A DNA stretch of 34,259 nucleotides from an uncultured Myxococcales bacterium. Lineage in GTDB: Bacteria > Myxococcota_A > Bradymonadia > UBA7976 > UBA1532. Below the pieces are notes generated by a model. It was not told the DNA's origin. It did not search any database and was given only the letters and a program-made list of their open reading frames with translations. A program made the translations under genes and the position numbers. The stretch spans positions 1-34,259 of the forward strand of contig CAINDO010000113.1 in NCBI GenBank assembly GCA_903847385.1. The letters are read 5' to 3'. This document shows positions 7,143-16,955 of the stretch, piece after piece. Position 1 is the first letter of the stretch; each line of letters opens with the position of its first letter.

Positions 7143-9995
7143 TCACTCGAAGCGGATCTCGCGGCGGAACGAGGGCGCGACCCCGTTGGCGACGGGGACC
7201 TCCTCGGGCTTGAGCACGGCGTCGCGGTCGTCGTCCGCGCCGTCGGCGACCTCACCGGTCCACCACGTCTCGCTGGCGAGCAGGCCGCCGAGCACGACGC
7301 TCCGGAAGAACGAGGCGAGCCGCTCCTCGGCGCCGGGCAACTCGGCCCGCGCGGCCTGATCGAGGGCCTCGACGCTGCGCGCGGCGAGGCGGGCGTCGTA
7401 GAGATAGACGGCGTCACCGAGCGAGGTCTGCCACGCACCGGAGTCCTCGTCCCAGAAGGCCTCGAGGCGGCCCCAAAGCGCGCGCGCCTCGTCGCCTGCG
7501 GTGGGGTCGCCCGCGGCGGAGAGGGCCAGCAGGCCCTGGAGCACCGAGAGCTGCGCGCCGAGCTGCGGCCGCTCCCCTCGCGTCGGACCGGCCAGAAGCG
7601 AGGTTCGCGCGTGGAACCACCGGTCGTCGCGCCGCAGGCTCGTGGCCAGCTGAGCGCGCGCCGCGGCAATGCGCGCGTCGAAGACGTCCGCGTCGATCAG
7701 GTCGGCGGTCCGGGCCGCCGCGAGCGCCCGGAGTGCGTCGCCCAGGCCCTCGGCGTCGATCTCGTCCGAGAGGCCGTCCTCGGGGGCCCAGCTCGACCGC
7801 CACGTGTCGTCGTCGGCCTCGAAGGCCCGCTCCGTCAGCAGCGCCGCTGCGTTGCGCGCGTAGTCGCGCGCGGTCAGGTTTGCCGCGTCTCGCTGGATGC
7901 CCAAGGCCGTCAGCGTGGCGGAGCGCTCCGTCTCCACGCGCATCAGCGCCAGCGCCGCGAGGAGGCCGCGGGCCTGCTCGCCGAGGACGTAGCGCGCGTC
8001 CACCACCGTGAATCCCTGTGGCCGACGGGGCAGACCGGCCAGCCCAGCCTGGTCCGTCGCGCGGACGACGGAGGGCAGGTAGCGGACGCCGTTCGTCCCC
8101 AGCACGTTCAGTCGCGCCGTGCTCGGATCGAGCCCGAGCTGCCGGCCGGCCCAGTCCAGCATCCAGACCGTCTGCTGGACGGCCAGGGCGCCGCTGAAGC
8201 CCTCCCGGGCCGTCAGGCCGGGCGCGACGCCGGCGTCCTCGGGTCCGACGCCACCCGCCTCGATCCAGGCGGCGATGGCCGCGCGCTGGGCCGCCGTGGC
8301 GGGCTGCGACGGGTGCGGCGTGTCGCGTCCCAGGATGGCCAGGAGTCGACTCGCCGCCGGCGCGCCCGGGTCGACGAGCGCCATCACGTTCGAAGGCGAC
8401 GTCAGGTCCGGGCTGGTGCCGCCGGGCCGATGGCAGCCGACGCACCGTTGGCCGATCACCGGCGCCACGTCCTTGCCGTAGACCCCCGGATCCCGGGCGT
8501 GTCCTGCCGTCGTCGCGCTGGCGGCCCGGGCCGCGAGGACGGCGAGCTGGGCGTGGAAGGCGTCGGCGCTGTTGTTGCGCTGCGCGCCGCTCGTGCCCTG
8601 CCAGGTGATCAGGCCGAAGTCGTCCTCGGACTCGGGCAGACCATCCGGGCGCAGATCGTGCCCGGGATCCCGGAGAAGGAGCGCCGAGACGCCCTGAAAC
8701 GGCAGCACCAGCGGGTAGATGCCGGTGGGGACCGAGTCCCCTGCGGCACCGGCCAGGGCCGAGAGCGTCGCGTTCAGCGTCTCCTCGAGGTTCGAGCCGT
8801 TCTGGTCCCGGTCCGGCGAGGCCGAGGCCGACCCGGCCCGCGAGATGTTGAGCGGCGCGTAGATGGGGCTGTAGCCGCCGTGCGAGGCCTGCAGCAGGCC
8901 GTCGGAGACCGTGCGACCCGTGGCCCACAGGTCGTAGGCGATGCCGTGGCGCAGCGGGGTCTCCGGCCAGCCGGAGCAGAGGCCGGCGGCGCCGATCAGG
9001 GCCGCCGACAGGGCCAGGTTGCCGGCCACGTCCACCCGCTCCGCGTCCACGGCGGCCGTGGGCGTACGGGCGCCGATGGGCCCGATGGCGTAGGTCTCCG
9101 TGTGCGTCGGTTCCCAGTTGCCGCCCGGATCGACGGCGCGGAACTTCAGCGTCGTCTCGGTGCTGAACACCTGCGCGTCCAGCCACTCCGGCGAGTTCTC
9201 GTCGGGCTCGGTGCCATCGAGCGTGAAGTGGATCACGCCCACGGGATCGTCGGCGAAGAGCCGGACCTCGAGGGGCTTGAGGAAGCGCCCGCCCGCCGGC
9301 TCGGCCACGCTCACGGGGGCGACGTCGTCGATCTGGTAGACCCGCATCTTGGGGCCCCAGAGGTTGCCGGCGGCGTCGACCGCTCGCATCGAGAGCGAGG
9401 TGCGGTGCGCGAGCGGCAGGTCCAGCGTGTCGCGCGCCTCGAGCGTCTGCGCGTTCCCGGCGACGGCCAGGCCACCGTCCGTGCGGTAGTAGATCGTGAC
9501 CGGCTCGTTGGCGCGCACCTTGACCACGATGGGACCGGGGAACGTGCTCCCGCTCGGCTCGGGATCCACCGTGAGCTCCGGCGGGGTCTGGTCGAACCGA
9601 ACGACCGTTCGGTGGATCGTGGCCTCCCGGTTGCCGGCGGAGTCCTCGGCGACCCAGCGCAGCTCGGTGTCGCGGTTCAGGGTCATGTAGACGACCTGGC
9701 CGCCCTTCCCCGTCGCGCCCGACTCCAGGGACGGCTCGCTGCCGTCCTGCGTGTAGAGAATGCGGCCCGGCTCGTCCATGACGATGCGGACGGTCGCCTG
9801 CAAGGCGCCGAGCAACATCCCCGCCGGACCGAGAGGCGTCTCGGCGCCGCTCGTCGCGATGAAGGCCTCGCTCGTGGGTGCGGTCGTGTCCAGGGGTTCG
9901 GTTTTACCCTCGGGACTGCAGGCCGGCGTCAGCCCGGCGGTGCCGACCAGGACAGTGGACGCGAAAAATCTCGTGGCCGATCGATGGTCGCGCAT
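7143..9995 (-). CDS. Large lipoprotein with chitobiase-like/Ig-like repeats and a c-type haem domain
   Basis: This is a 950-residue lipoprotein (signal ending L-T-P-A-C, Cys26). Residues about 55-310 hold three repeated beta modules. The first and third carry the Y-T-x-D-G-(S/T)-E-P motif of chitobiase C-terminal-like domains, and all three show Ig-like A-x-D-x-x-G-N ends. At 518-522 is C-V-G-C-H, a covalent haem-attachment motif, in a segment ending A-W-I-E-A-G that resembles the PSCyt1 cytochrome family. The expected distal Met is not obvious; a His-Pro at the usual place might serve. The remaining 350 residues are helical and unrecognised. The gene has an exceptionally strong ribosome site (10006-10013), and a TTG one codon upstream is an alternative start. 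It converges with the kinase gene across nine bases. A surface electron-transfer or binding role is inference. Confidence 0.82.
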   Translation of the reverse strand: MRDHRSATRFFASTVLVGTAGLTPACSPEGKTEPLDTTAPTSEAFIATSGAETPLGPAGMLLGALQATVRIVMDEPGRILYTQDGSEPSLESGATGKGGQVVYMTLNRDTELRWVAEDSAGNREATIHRTVVRFDQTPPELTVDPEPSGSTFPGPIVVKVRANEPVTIYYRTDGGLAVAGNAQTLEARDTLDLPLAHRTSLSMRAVDAAGNLWGPKMRVYQIDDVAPVSVAEPAGGRFLKPLEVRLFADDPVGVIHFTLDGTEPDENSPEWLDAQVFSTETTLKFRAVDPGGNWEPTHTETYAIGPIGARTPTAAVDAERVDVAGNLALSAALIGAAGLCSGWPETPLRHGIAYDLWATGRTVSDGLLQASHGGYSPIYAPLNISRAGSASASPDRDQNGSNLEETLNATLSALAGAAGDSVPTGIYPLVLPFQGVSALLLRDPGHDLRPDGLPESEDDFGLITWQGTSGAQRNNSADAFHAQLAVLAARAASATTAGHARDPGVYGKDVAPVIGQRCVGCHRPGGTSPDLTSPSNVMALVDPGAPAASRLLAILGRDTPHPSQPATAAQRAAIAAWIEAGGVGPEDAGVAPGLTAREGFSGALAVQQTVWMLDWAGRQLGLDPSTARLNVLGTNGVRYLPSVVRATDQAGLAGLPRRPQGFTVVDARYVLGEQARGLLAALALMRVETERSATLTALGIQRDAANLTARDYARNAAALLTERAFEADDDTWRSSWAPEDGLSDEIDAEGLGDALRALAAARTADLIDADVFDARIAAARAQLATSLRRDDRWFHARTSLLAGPTRGERPQLGAQLSVLQGLLALSAAGDPTAGDEARALWGRLEAFWDEDSGAWQTSLGDAVYLYDARLAARSVEALDQAARAELPGAEERLASFFRSVVLGGLLASETWWTGEVADGADDDRDAVLKPEEVPVANGVAPSFRREIRFE

Positions 9996-10005
9996 CAACG
10001 GAAAA

Positions 10006-10013
10006 TCACCTCC
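10006..10013 (-). promoter_or_regulatory. Strong Shine-Dalgarno for the haem lipoprotein gene
   Basis: The minus strand reads GGAGGTGA, eight bases matching the anti-Shine-Dalgarno. It is 10 bases before ATG 9995 and 7 bases before an adjacent in-frame TTG (9996-9998), so translation could begin at either codon. This is the strongest ribosome site in the window and suggests the lipoprotein is made in quantity. Confidence 0.75.
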
Positions 10014-10143
10014 CCAAGCCGCTTCTGCTCCAGGTTCAACCCACTTCCGGAACCAGCGTCCGCGGATGATAAGTGATGAAGACGTCGAGAGCACGGAAGT
10101 CCGCGCTTGCAACTGGAAGATCGTTGTGGCAATCCGCCGCGCC

Positions 10144-11960
<1,817 letters not shown>

Positions 11961-11964
<4 letters not shown>

Positions 11965-11998
11965 GCGCCGCGTGAGGACCGGACGGCCAGCCGCTCAG
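11961..11998. terminator. Possible bidirectional hairpin at the typA/cNMP-protein junction
   Basis: CTGAGCG (11961-11967) and CGCTCAG (11992-11998) form a 7-bp inverted repeat that contains the stop codons of both convergent genes. The loop is 24 bases and there is no T run on either side, so it is a weak candidate. No better terminator is visible in the 30-base gap. Confidence 0.25.
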
Positions 11999-13608
11999 GC
12001 GGCGTCCGTCCTCGACCTCGCCTCGCGCCAGAACGACTCGCGGACCGACTGCCAGCTCGACAAGACGAGCTCGACCTCTTCCGGGTCCAGGCAGACGACC
12101 TGCGCCGAGGGCCCCGCCAGGGCCGTGCACCGGGCGGGCTCCTGACGCAGCATGGAGACCACGCCGACGAACTCGCCGGCGGGGATCTGCGTGAGCGTCG
12201 CCCCTTCGCGGTAGATGATCAGGCTCCCGCGGGTCACCAGATACAGCCCCTCCGGGGCCGCGCCCTCGGCGAAGAGCTCCTCGCCGGGTGCGAGCGCGAT
12301 GGGGCGGAAGCGGCTGGCGAGCACCGCGCGATCGCGCGGCGGCAGGGCGCCGAACAGTGCGCTGCCGGCCAGATAGCGGCAGACCGTCTGCTGCTCGGCG
12401 GCTTCATCGAGGGTTCGCTCGAACGCAGGAAAATGCCGGCGGAGGAACGCGACCTTGTCCGTCGAGATCTTCAGCGTCTCGACGTCCTCGACGGCGCGGG
12501 CGTTGACCTGTGATGGGCGACCTTCGAGCAGCTCGGCCTCGCCGAAGAACCCGCCGGCCTCGACGAGCCCGACCTCGACCGCGCTGCGGCCGTCGTGGCT
12601 GCGCACGGTGAGACGAACGGCGCCGCTGAGCACGATGTACAGGCCGTCGACGGCCTCGCCGGCGCAGAGCAGCTCCGAGTCGGCCGGAAAGAACCGGCGG
12701 TCGGCGCGCTGCAGGAGCTCCTGGATCGAGGCCCGCGGGAGCGCGGAGAACAGCGGGATCGCCGGCGCCGGGGCGCGCACGGGCAGTTGGACCGGGGGCG
12801 GCAGCAGCGTGCTCGTCGTCCGGGCGGGCGGCGGCTCGTCGTCGATGATCTCGTCCGAGCCATCCGCCGCGGCGACGAAGAGCTCGACGTCGATGTCGAC
12901 GGTGCCGGCGGGATCGTCCTCGAACGGCGTGGCGATGGCGCCCTGCCGGACGGAGGGCACGGGCTGCGCCGGCGGCGTGTCCTGGGACAGGGAGCCCTCG
13001 GCCTCCGGCGCCAGGTCGTCCTCGGAGAGCTCGACGGTGGTGTGCTCCGCGGCGGGGTTGCTCCCGTATCCGGGGGGCATGAGATCGACCGTGACGCGGT
13101 GGTCCTCGGGATCGGCGGACGAAACGGAGCCGAGCGAGCCGCCGAGCACGAGGGAGAGGTCGACGGAGGACTGCGAGGCCAGCTCCGCGCCGGCCTCGTC
13201 CGCGGAGTAGACCTTCACGAGGGCGACGGCGTCGAGCGGCGCGTCCGTCTCCGGGCGCGAGATCTCGTCGAGGGGATCGACCTCGACGGCGGCGGTGACC
13301 GTTCGCATCATCACGCCCCGCGGTGCGCCGGCATAGACGCTGGCCAGGAAACTCAGGGCCTCTTCGTGGCCGGGCTCGACGCGGAGGGCCTCACGAGCGG
13401 CGGTGACGGCGTCGTCGACGAAGCCGTCCAGCTTGAGATCCCGGGCCAGGCCGAGCCATTCGCGCACGGCGCTCTTGGGCTGGGCATCCGCCTCGAAGAG
13501 CCGCGCGAGCTGCTCGCGGTGCCCGCGATGGCGGGGCTCCAGCTCGAGCAACCGGCGGAAATTCTTGATGGCCGCACGGACGGCCTTCGGATCCTGGGGC
13601 GTATTCAT
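11995..13608 (-). CDS. Tandem cyclic-nucleotide-binding protein with TPR-like N-terminus
   Basis: This is a 537-residue cytoplasmic protein. Residues 1-95 are helical and TPR-like. An acidic, Pro-rich low-complexity linker covers about 115-285. Two cNMP-binding beta-roll domains follow at about 288-400 and 412-528. The first has a phosphate-binding cassette with G-E (Glu357) and an aligned Arg364, so it could bind cAMP or cGMP. In the second the Glu position is Val (G-V-V-S), although the Arg (493) is kept, so it probably binds no nucleotide or a different ligand. There is no helix-turn-helix, so it is not a CRP-type DNA-binding regulator. It may act as a nucleotide-responsive scaffold. The start ATG 13608 is the first after the divergent promoter region, and a perfect dyad (13637-13662) lies just upstream. 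Confidence 0.85.
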   Translation of the reverse strand: MNTPQDPKAVRAAIKNFRRLLELEPRHRGHREQLARLFEADAQPKSAVREWLGLARDLKLDGFVDDAVTAAREALRVEPGHEEALSFLASVYAGAPRGVMMRTVTAAVEVDPLDEISRPETDAPLDAVALVKVYSADEAGAELASQSSVDLSLVLGGSLGSVSSADPEDHRVTVDLMPPGYGSNPAAEHTTVELSEDDLAPEAEGSLSQDTPPAQPVPSVRQGAIATPFEDDPAGTVDIDVELFVAAADGSDEIIDDEPPPARTTSTLLPPPVQLPVRAPAPAIPLFSALPRASIQELLQRADRRFFPADSELLCAGEAVDGLYIVLSGAVRLTVRSHDGRSAVEVGLVEAGGFFGEAELLEGRPSQVNARAVEDVETLKISTDKVAFLRRHFPAFERTLDEAAEQQTVCRYLAGSALFGALPPRDRAVLASRFRPIALAPGEELFAEGAAPEGLYLVTRGSLIIYREGATLTQIPAGEFVGVVSMLRQEPARCTALAGPSAQVVCLDPEEVELVLSSWQSVRESFWREARSRTDAA

Positions 13609-13636
13609 ACGTTGTCTCGGCCCGCACAAACCGGCA

Positions 13637-13662
13637 TTGTCCGCCCCATTGCCCGCGGACAA
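13637..13662. repeat. Perfect 8-bp dyad (operator-like) in a divergent promoter gap
   Basis: TTGTCCGC (13637-13644) and GCGGACAA (13655-13662) are perfect inverted copies separated by 10 bases. They occupy the middle of the 69-base gap between the divergent cNMP-domain gene and the outer-membrane-type protein gene. The size and symmetry fit a dimeric regulator site. On the minus strand the arms also contain TTGTCC and GACAAT, -35-like and -10-like hexamers 15 bases apart. The regulator is unknown. Confidence 0.5.
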
Positions 13663-13677
13663 CGCTGCTCGACCGAA

Positions 13678-14271
13678 ATGGCCATGTCGCCTTTGATTCT
13701 CATCTTTGCCGGTCTGGCCGAGGCGGGGGCGCCGACGGACGCCCCTCGCCCGTCTTCGTCCACGACTGACACGGCATCGCACAAAGCGGGTGCTTTCGTC
13801 CAGTTGGAAACGGGCGCGAGCGTCTGTGGTGCCCACGGTGGGGCAGACTGCCGCGGCGCGGGGACGGGCTTCGCCCTCGGCGGCCGCATCGGTTGGCAGG
13901 CCCTGCCCTGGGTCGCGGTGGCCGCGGGTGCGCACGCGTCGGGCTTGCCGGTCGAAGGCCAGCCCCCCGGGCGCTTCTTCTTCGCCGGGCCAGGGCTGCG
14001 CCTCGCCCTGCCCTACGACCGTCTGCGCCTCGAAGCGGGAGGCACGGTGGGCTACGCGCGGGTCGGTGGCGAGGACGCCGCGCTCTCGGGCTTCGGCGCA
14101 TGGCGGGTCGACGCGGCCCTGACATGGCGCCTGGCCGACCGTTTCCCGGTGGGGCTCGGCTACGCGTTCACGCGGCCCCGCGGAGGCGAGGTCTGCGAAG
14201 ACGACCGCTGCACCGACGTGGACGTCGCGTCGCTGCATCAGTTCCTGGTGGTCGGCGGGGCGTGGTTCTGA
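13678..14271 (+). CDS. Small outer-membrane beta-barrel-like protein
   Basis: This is a 197-residue protein with a short N-terminal signal peptide (hydrophobic stretch, cleavage probably after A-E-A or A-G-A near residues 14-18). The mature part alternates hydrophobic and polar residues with many Gly and aromatic residues (for example L-A-L-P-Y and V-G-L-G-Y-A-F), ends in Trp-Phe, and looks like an outer-membrane beta-barrel. A terminal aromatic is the usual signal for BAM-dependent insertion. Two Cys pairs (at C-G-A-H..D-C and at the C-E-D-D-R-C near the C-terminus) may form loop disulfides. I cannot name the family. ATG 13678 is used; ATG 13684 in the same frame is equally possible and no clear ribosome site separates them. 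It is divergent from the cNMP-domain gene. Confidence 0.72.
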   Translation: MAMSPLILIFAGLAEAGAPTDAPRPSSSTTDTASHKAGAFVQLETGASVCGAHGGADCRGAGTGFALGGRIGWQALPWVAVAAGAHASGLPVEGQPPGRFFFAGPGLRLALPYDRLRLEAGGTVGYARVGGEDAALSGFGAWRVDAALTWRLADRFPVGLGYAFTRPRGGEVCEDDRCTDVDVASLHQFLVVGGAWF

Positions 14272-14300
14272 TAAGCACGCCCCGGTCCGTCACGACGCGC

Positions 14301-14305
14301 AGGAG
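14301..14305 (+). promoter_or_regulatory. Ribosome binding site supporting a TTG start
   Basis: AGGAG is six bases before the TTG at 14312, which is the only start that places the first CxxC pair of the zinc-ribbon protein properly inside the protein. Confidence 0.6.
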
Positions 14306-14311
14306 CAGGAC

Positions 14312-14614
14312 TTGGAACCCGAGACATCCGCCCGCTGCTGGAAGTGCAACGTCGAGCTCGACCTCTCGGTCAAGGTCACCCGCTACGACAACTGCCCGAG
14401 CTGCGACGCCGACCTGCGGTGCTGCCGCAACTGCCGGTTCTGGGACAAGAGCTACCACAACGAGTGCCGCGAGAACGTGAGCACCTACATTCGCGACCGG
14501 GAGAAGGCCAACTTCTGCTCGTCGTTCGAGTACAAGAAGTCGAGCGAGAACGAGCGGACCGAAGCCGACGACGCCCGGGCGCGTCTCGAAGCGATGTTCA
14601 AGAAGCTGAAGTGA
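14312..14614 (+). CDS. Small double zinc-ribbon protein
   Basis: This 100-residue protein is dominated by cysteines. C9-x2-C12 with C28-x2-C31 gives one zinc site, and C38-x2-C41 with C52 and C69 (C37 also nearby) can give a second. The middle motif C-C-R-N-C-R-F-W-D and the later E-K-A-N-F-C-S-S-F look like a conserved small family found in deltaproteobacterial genomes, to my recollection, but I know no assigned function. The C-terminal 30 residues are a charged helix. The TTG start has a good ribosome site (14301-14305). The stop overlaps the GTG of the next gene, so the two are translationally coupled. A nucleic-acid or protein adaptor role is possible; nothing shows which. Confidence 0.8.
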   Translation: MEPETSARCWKCNVELDLSVKVTRYDNCPSCDADLRCCRNCRFWDKSYHNECRENVSTYIRDREKANFCSSFEYKKSSENERTEADDARARLEAMFKKLK

Positions 14615-15486
14615 GGCCGCTCTCCTTCGTGTTCAGGCACGTCGTGATCGGCGCGCTCGCGGCCGTCCTCGCCTGTGTCGGGGCGACGGCAAAGGCCGCC
14701 CCGCCGATCCTCAGCCGAGAAGAAGAAGCTCGCGCGAAGGCGCTCGAGGCCGAGCGTGAGACGCTGATCCAGCGCGTCTATCAGGAGCGCCTCCTGCAGG
14801 TGCCCCCGGAGACCTTCCACCCCGGCCGCGCGAACGCGCAGCGCCCTGTGCTGGACGTCGTCGAGGATCTCCTCTTCCTGGACCTGGCCGCGCGTATCCT
14901 GGAGACCGGGGGCGTCGAAAACGTCGACCGACTGCGCGAGGCCGCCCAGGTCTGGCGGAACCGTTCCGCCCGGAACGCCGCTCGGTCGCGCGAGGTCCTC
15001 TCGGACCGTCTTCAGCCCAGCCAGGAGGAGCTCGTGGAGGCCGGACGCACGGGCCTCGCGCTCTCGGACGTCGTCGCGCGGGCGGAGGAGAAACCCGCCA
15101 CGACCGTGGCCGCCCTCCCCGGCGCCCAGCCTGCGAGCGCGGCCCCGCTGGACTACATCCCCGTGCGCGCCGAGGATCTGGCCGCACTGCGCGAGCGCTA
15201 CCTGGCCAGCGGCCGCACCGTCGACGAGGCATGGTACTCGCGACTCTCCCGCGATCCGATCGCCGAGCAGCGGTGGAAAGAGCAGCAGCGCGCCAACGAA
15301 CTGCACGTGGCCCGCCTGCAGACGGCCTGGGCCACGGATCGCGGCCTCAGCTATCAGACCGGCACCTGGCTCCAGGAGGTCTGGCACCGGAAGGATCCGG
15401 TGGGTCTGGCCATCGTGGCCGTCCTGCTGCTCGGACTCGCGGCGGTGCTGTTCCTGGCCTTCAAGCTGCTGCGGAGGGACCATTGA
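14611..15486 (+). CDS. Exported, C-terminally membrane-anchored protein of unknown function
   Basis: This 291-residue protein starts at GTG 14611, overlapping the previous stop by four bases (GTGA). Residues 8-30 are a signal peptide with possible cleavage after A-K-A. A long charged, helical region covers about 32-250. A strong transmembrane segment lies at about 262-283 (I-V-A-V-L-L-L-G-L-A), ending in a basic L-R-R-D-H tail. The topology is therefore a periplasmic helical domain held in the inner membrane by a C-terminal anchor. I recognise no domain. Coupling on both sides to the zinc-ribbon protein and the TPR lipoprotein suggests the three act together, possibly in an envelope complex. 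The stop overlaps the next gene's TTG. Confidence 0.75.
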   Translation: MRPLSFVFRHVVIGALAAVLACVGATAKAAPPILSREEEARAKALEAERETLIQRVYQERLLQVPPETFHPGRANAQRPVLDVVEDLLFLDLAARILETGGVENVDRLREAAQVWRNRSARNAARSREVLSDRLQPSQEELVEAGRTGLALSDVVARAEEKPATTVAALPGAQPASAAPLDYIPVRAEDLAALRERYLASGRTVDEAWYSRLSRDPIAEQRWKEQQRANELHVARLQTAWATDRGLSYQTGTWLQEVWHRKDPVGLAIVAVLLLGLAAVLFLAFKLLRRDH

Positions 15487-16943
15487 AGCACCTCCGCCGA
15501 CTCAGGGTGGCGTCACTCGTCGCGCTCGCGGGCTGCGGCGGCAACGAGCCGCCCCCCGGCCCGCCGCCCGGGGAGCTCGACCTCGCGTCGGGGCAGGAGG
15601 CGATGCGCGCGGGGCAGTATTCCGTCGCCGACGATCTGTTCCAGCGGGCCTACGTGCGCGGCGCCGATCCTGCGGAGAGTCTTCTGTGGCAGGCCCGCGC
15701 CGAGGTCGCCCTGGGGCTGGTGGAGAACGCGCGTGGCACGCTGGTGCGCCTGCTCGACCTGAAACCGACGCTGGTGCCCGCGCGCGCCCTGCAGGTGCGC
15801 ATCGACCTGCTTCTGGGCGAGTACGAGGACGCTTACCAGCACTGGACGCAGCTCAAACACGACGCACCCGCCGACCCATCGACTGCGCTGACCGAGGTCG
15901 AGCTGCTGCTGGGCATCGGCCTGGGCAGCCGGGCGGAGCGGGCGATCGCGACGGCACGGGGGGCCCACCCGACGCTGCCGGAGTGGGCGTTTCATGCGGC
16001 GCAGGCCGATCTCCTGCGGGGTTGGGTCCGGGCCGCGCGCGGGGCGTACAGCGCCGCAGCGACGGCCACCGAGGCCGGGCTCGGGCACACCCGCGAGGCG
16101 TGGTTCGCCGCGCTCCTCGGCGAGACCGACCGCGCGGAGCGCGCCTACCTCGATGCCGCGGTGCACGCGGGCAGCGACGCGCTGCCGTTCAGCCTTTCGG
16201 CCGACTTCTACGCAGCGCTCGGTCGCTTCGACGAGGCCGTCACGGATCTGGCCAACATGGAGCGGGTTCTCGGGCGCGGCTCGCCGGACCTGACGCGGCG
16301 TCTGTCGGGGCTCTTCGTCCGCAGCGGGCACCTCGCGGACGCCGAGGCCCTGCTGAAGCCCTACCTGCAGCGGCGCGTCGAGGACCGCACCATGGCCCGC
16401 GAGCTCGCCCTGTCCTACTTGCTGGCCGGCAAGGACACCGAGGCCTCGGCCACGCTCGAGGTCCTTTCGCTCAAGGACCGCGAGAGCGCGACGACGCAGT
16501 TCCTGGTCGGCGCCGCGCGCTTGAAGGCCGGCGATACGACGCGCGCCCGCTCGGCGTTTCAGGAGGCCGAGCGTCTCGGGGGCGCGCAGTTGCCCGTCGA
16601 GCTCGCCCTCGCGGTGGCCGCCCTGCGCACGCACGACTGGTTCGACGCCGAGTTCCAGGCCCGGCGTCGCCTGGAACGCGTCCCCAACGACTGGCTCGCC
16701 GGCGTGCTCTGGGCCGCGGCGCGCAAGTACGCCGGTCAGGTGCCCGCCGCGCGGCTCCTCGAAGCGCGCCTCGTGGAGCACTTCCCCGAGCACGCGCAGG
16801 ACATCCGGGCGCTCCTCGGGCTCCCGGCCGTCGGGCCCGGAGGCGAGGTCGCCCCGGAGAACCTGCCGCCGCGCCTGCTGGACCGCTTCTTCCCGCCCAA
16901 GGCGCCGCCGGCGCCTCCGAGCGCGCCGACCACGGCCCCCTGA
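15483..16943 (+). CDS. TPR-repeat lipoprotein
   Basis: This is a 486-residue lipoprotein with a short basic start and a canonical L-A-G-C lipobox (Cys near residue 18). A Pro-rich tether follows (P-P-P-G repeats). From about 35 to 440 it is a continuous array of helix pairs with TPR-like A-x-x-x-A-x-x-x-L patterns (for example G-Q-Y-S-V-A-D-D-L-F and R-F-D-E-A-V). The C-terminus is again Pro/Ala-rich. Such lipoproteins scaffold envelope complexes. The start is TTG 15483, which overlaps the upstream stop (TTGA); GGAGGG at 15473-15478 lies just upstream. It is the last gene of the 14312-16943 operon and converges with a lipoprotein gene across 12 bases. Confidence 0.82.
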   Translation: MKHLRRLRVASLVALAGCGGNEPPPGPPPGELDLASGQEAMRAGQYSVADDLFQRAYVRGADPAESLLWQARAEVALGLVENARGTLVRLLDLKPTLVPARALQVRIDLLLGEYEDAYQHWTQLKHDAPADPSTALTEVELLLGIGLGSRAERAIATARGAHPTLPEWAFHAAQADLLRGWVRAARGAYSAAATATEAGLGHTREAWFAALLGETDRAERAYLDAAVHAGSDALPFSLSADFYAALGRFDEAVTDLANMERVLGRGSPDLTRRLSGLFVRSGHLADAEALLKPYLQRRVEDRTMARELALSYLLAGKDTEASATLEVLSLKDRESATTQFLVGAARLKAGDTTRARSAFQEAERLGGAQLPVELALAVAALRTHDWFDAEFQARRRLERVPNDWLAGVLWAAARKYAGQVPAARLLEARLVEHFPEHAQDIRALLGLPAVGPGGEVAPENLPPRLLDRFFPPKAPPAPPSAPTTAP

Positions 16944-16950
16944 CGTCAGG
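16939..16950. repeat. Perfect 12-bp palindrome at a convergent junction
   Basis: CCTGACGTCAGG overlaps the stop codon of the TPR lipoprotein gene and is perfectly self-complementary. It has no loop, so it is not a hairpin terminator by itself. A looser CCCTGA/TCAGGG pair (16938-16943 and 16956-16961) could form a 6-bp stem across the junction. No function is assigned. Confidence 0.4.
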
Positions 16951-16955
16951 TCGGC

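Noticed and set aside
7611..10076. An 821-codon open frame on the plus strand opposite the haem lipoprotein gene
   Set aside because: It has no recognisable domain and shadow-like composition. The minus-strand gene has a lipobox, a haem motif and a very strong ribosome site.
10033..10100. Short inverted repeats (GGTTC/GAACC and ACTTCCG/CGGAAGT) between the haem lipoprotein gene and typA
   Set aside because: Arms of 5 and 7 bp are expected by chance in GC-rich DNA, and I found no convincing promoter hexamers around them.
16941..16948. TGACGTCA as a regulatory element
   Set aside because: It resembles the eukaryotic CRE, which has no meaning here, and it includes a stop codon at a convergent junction, so it is listed only as a palindrome.
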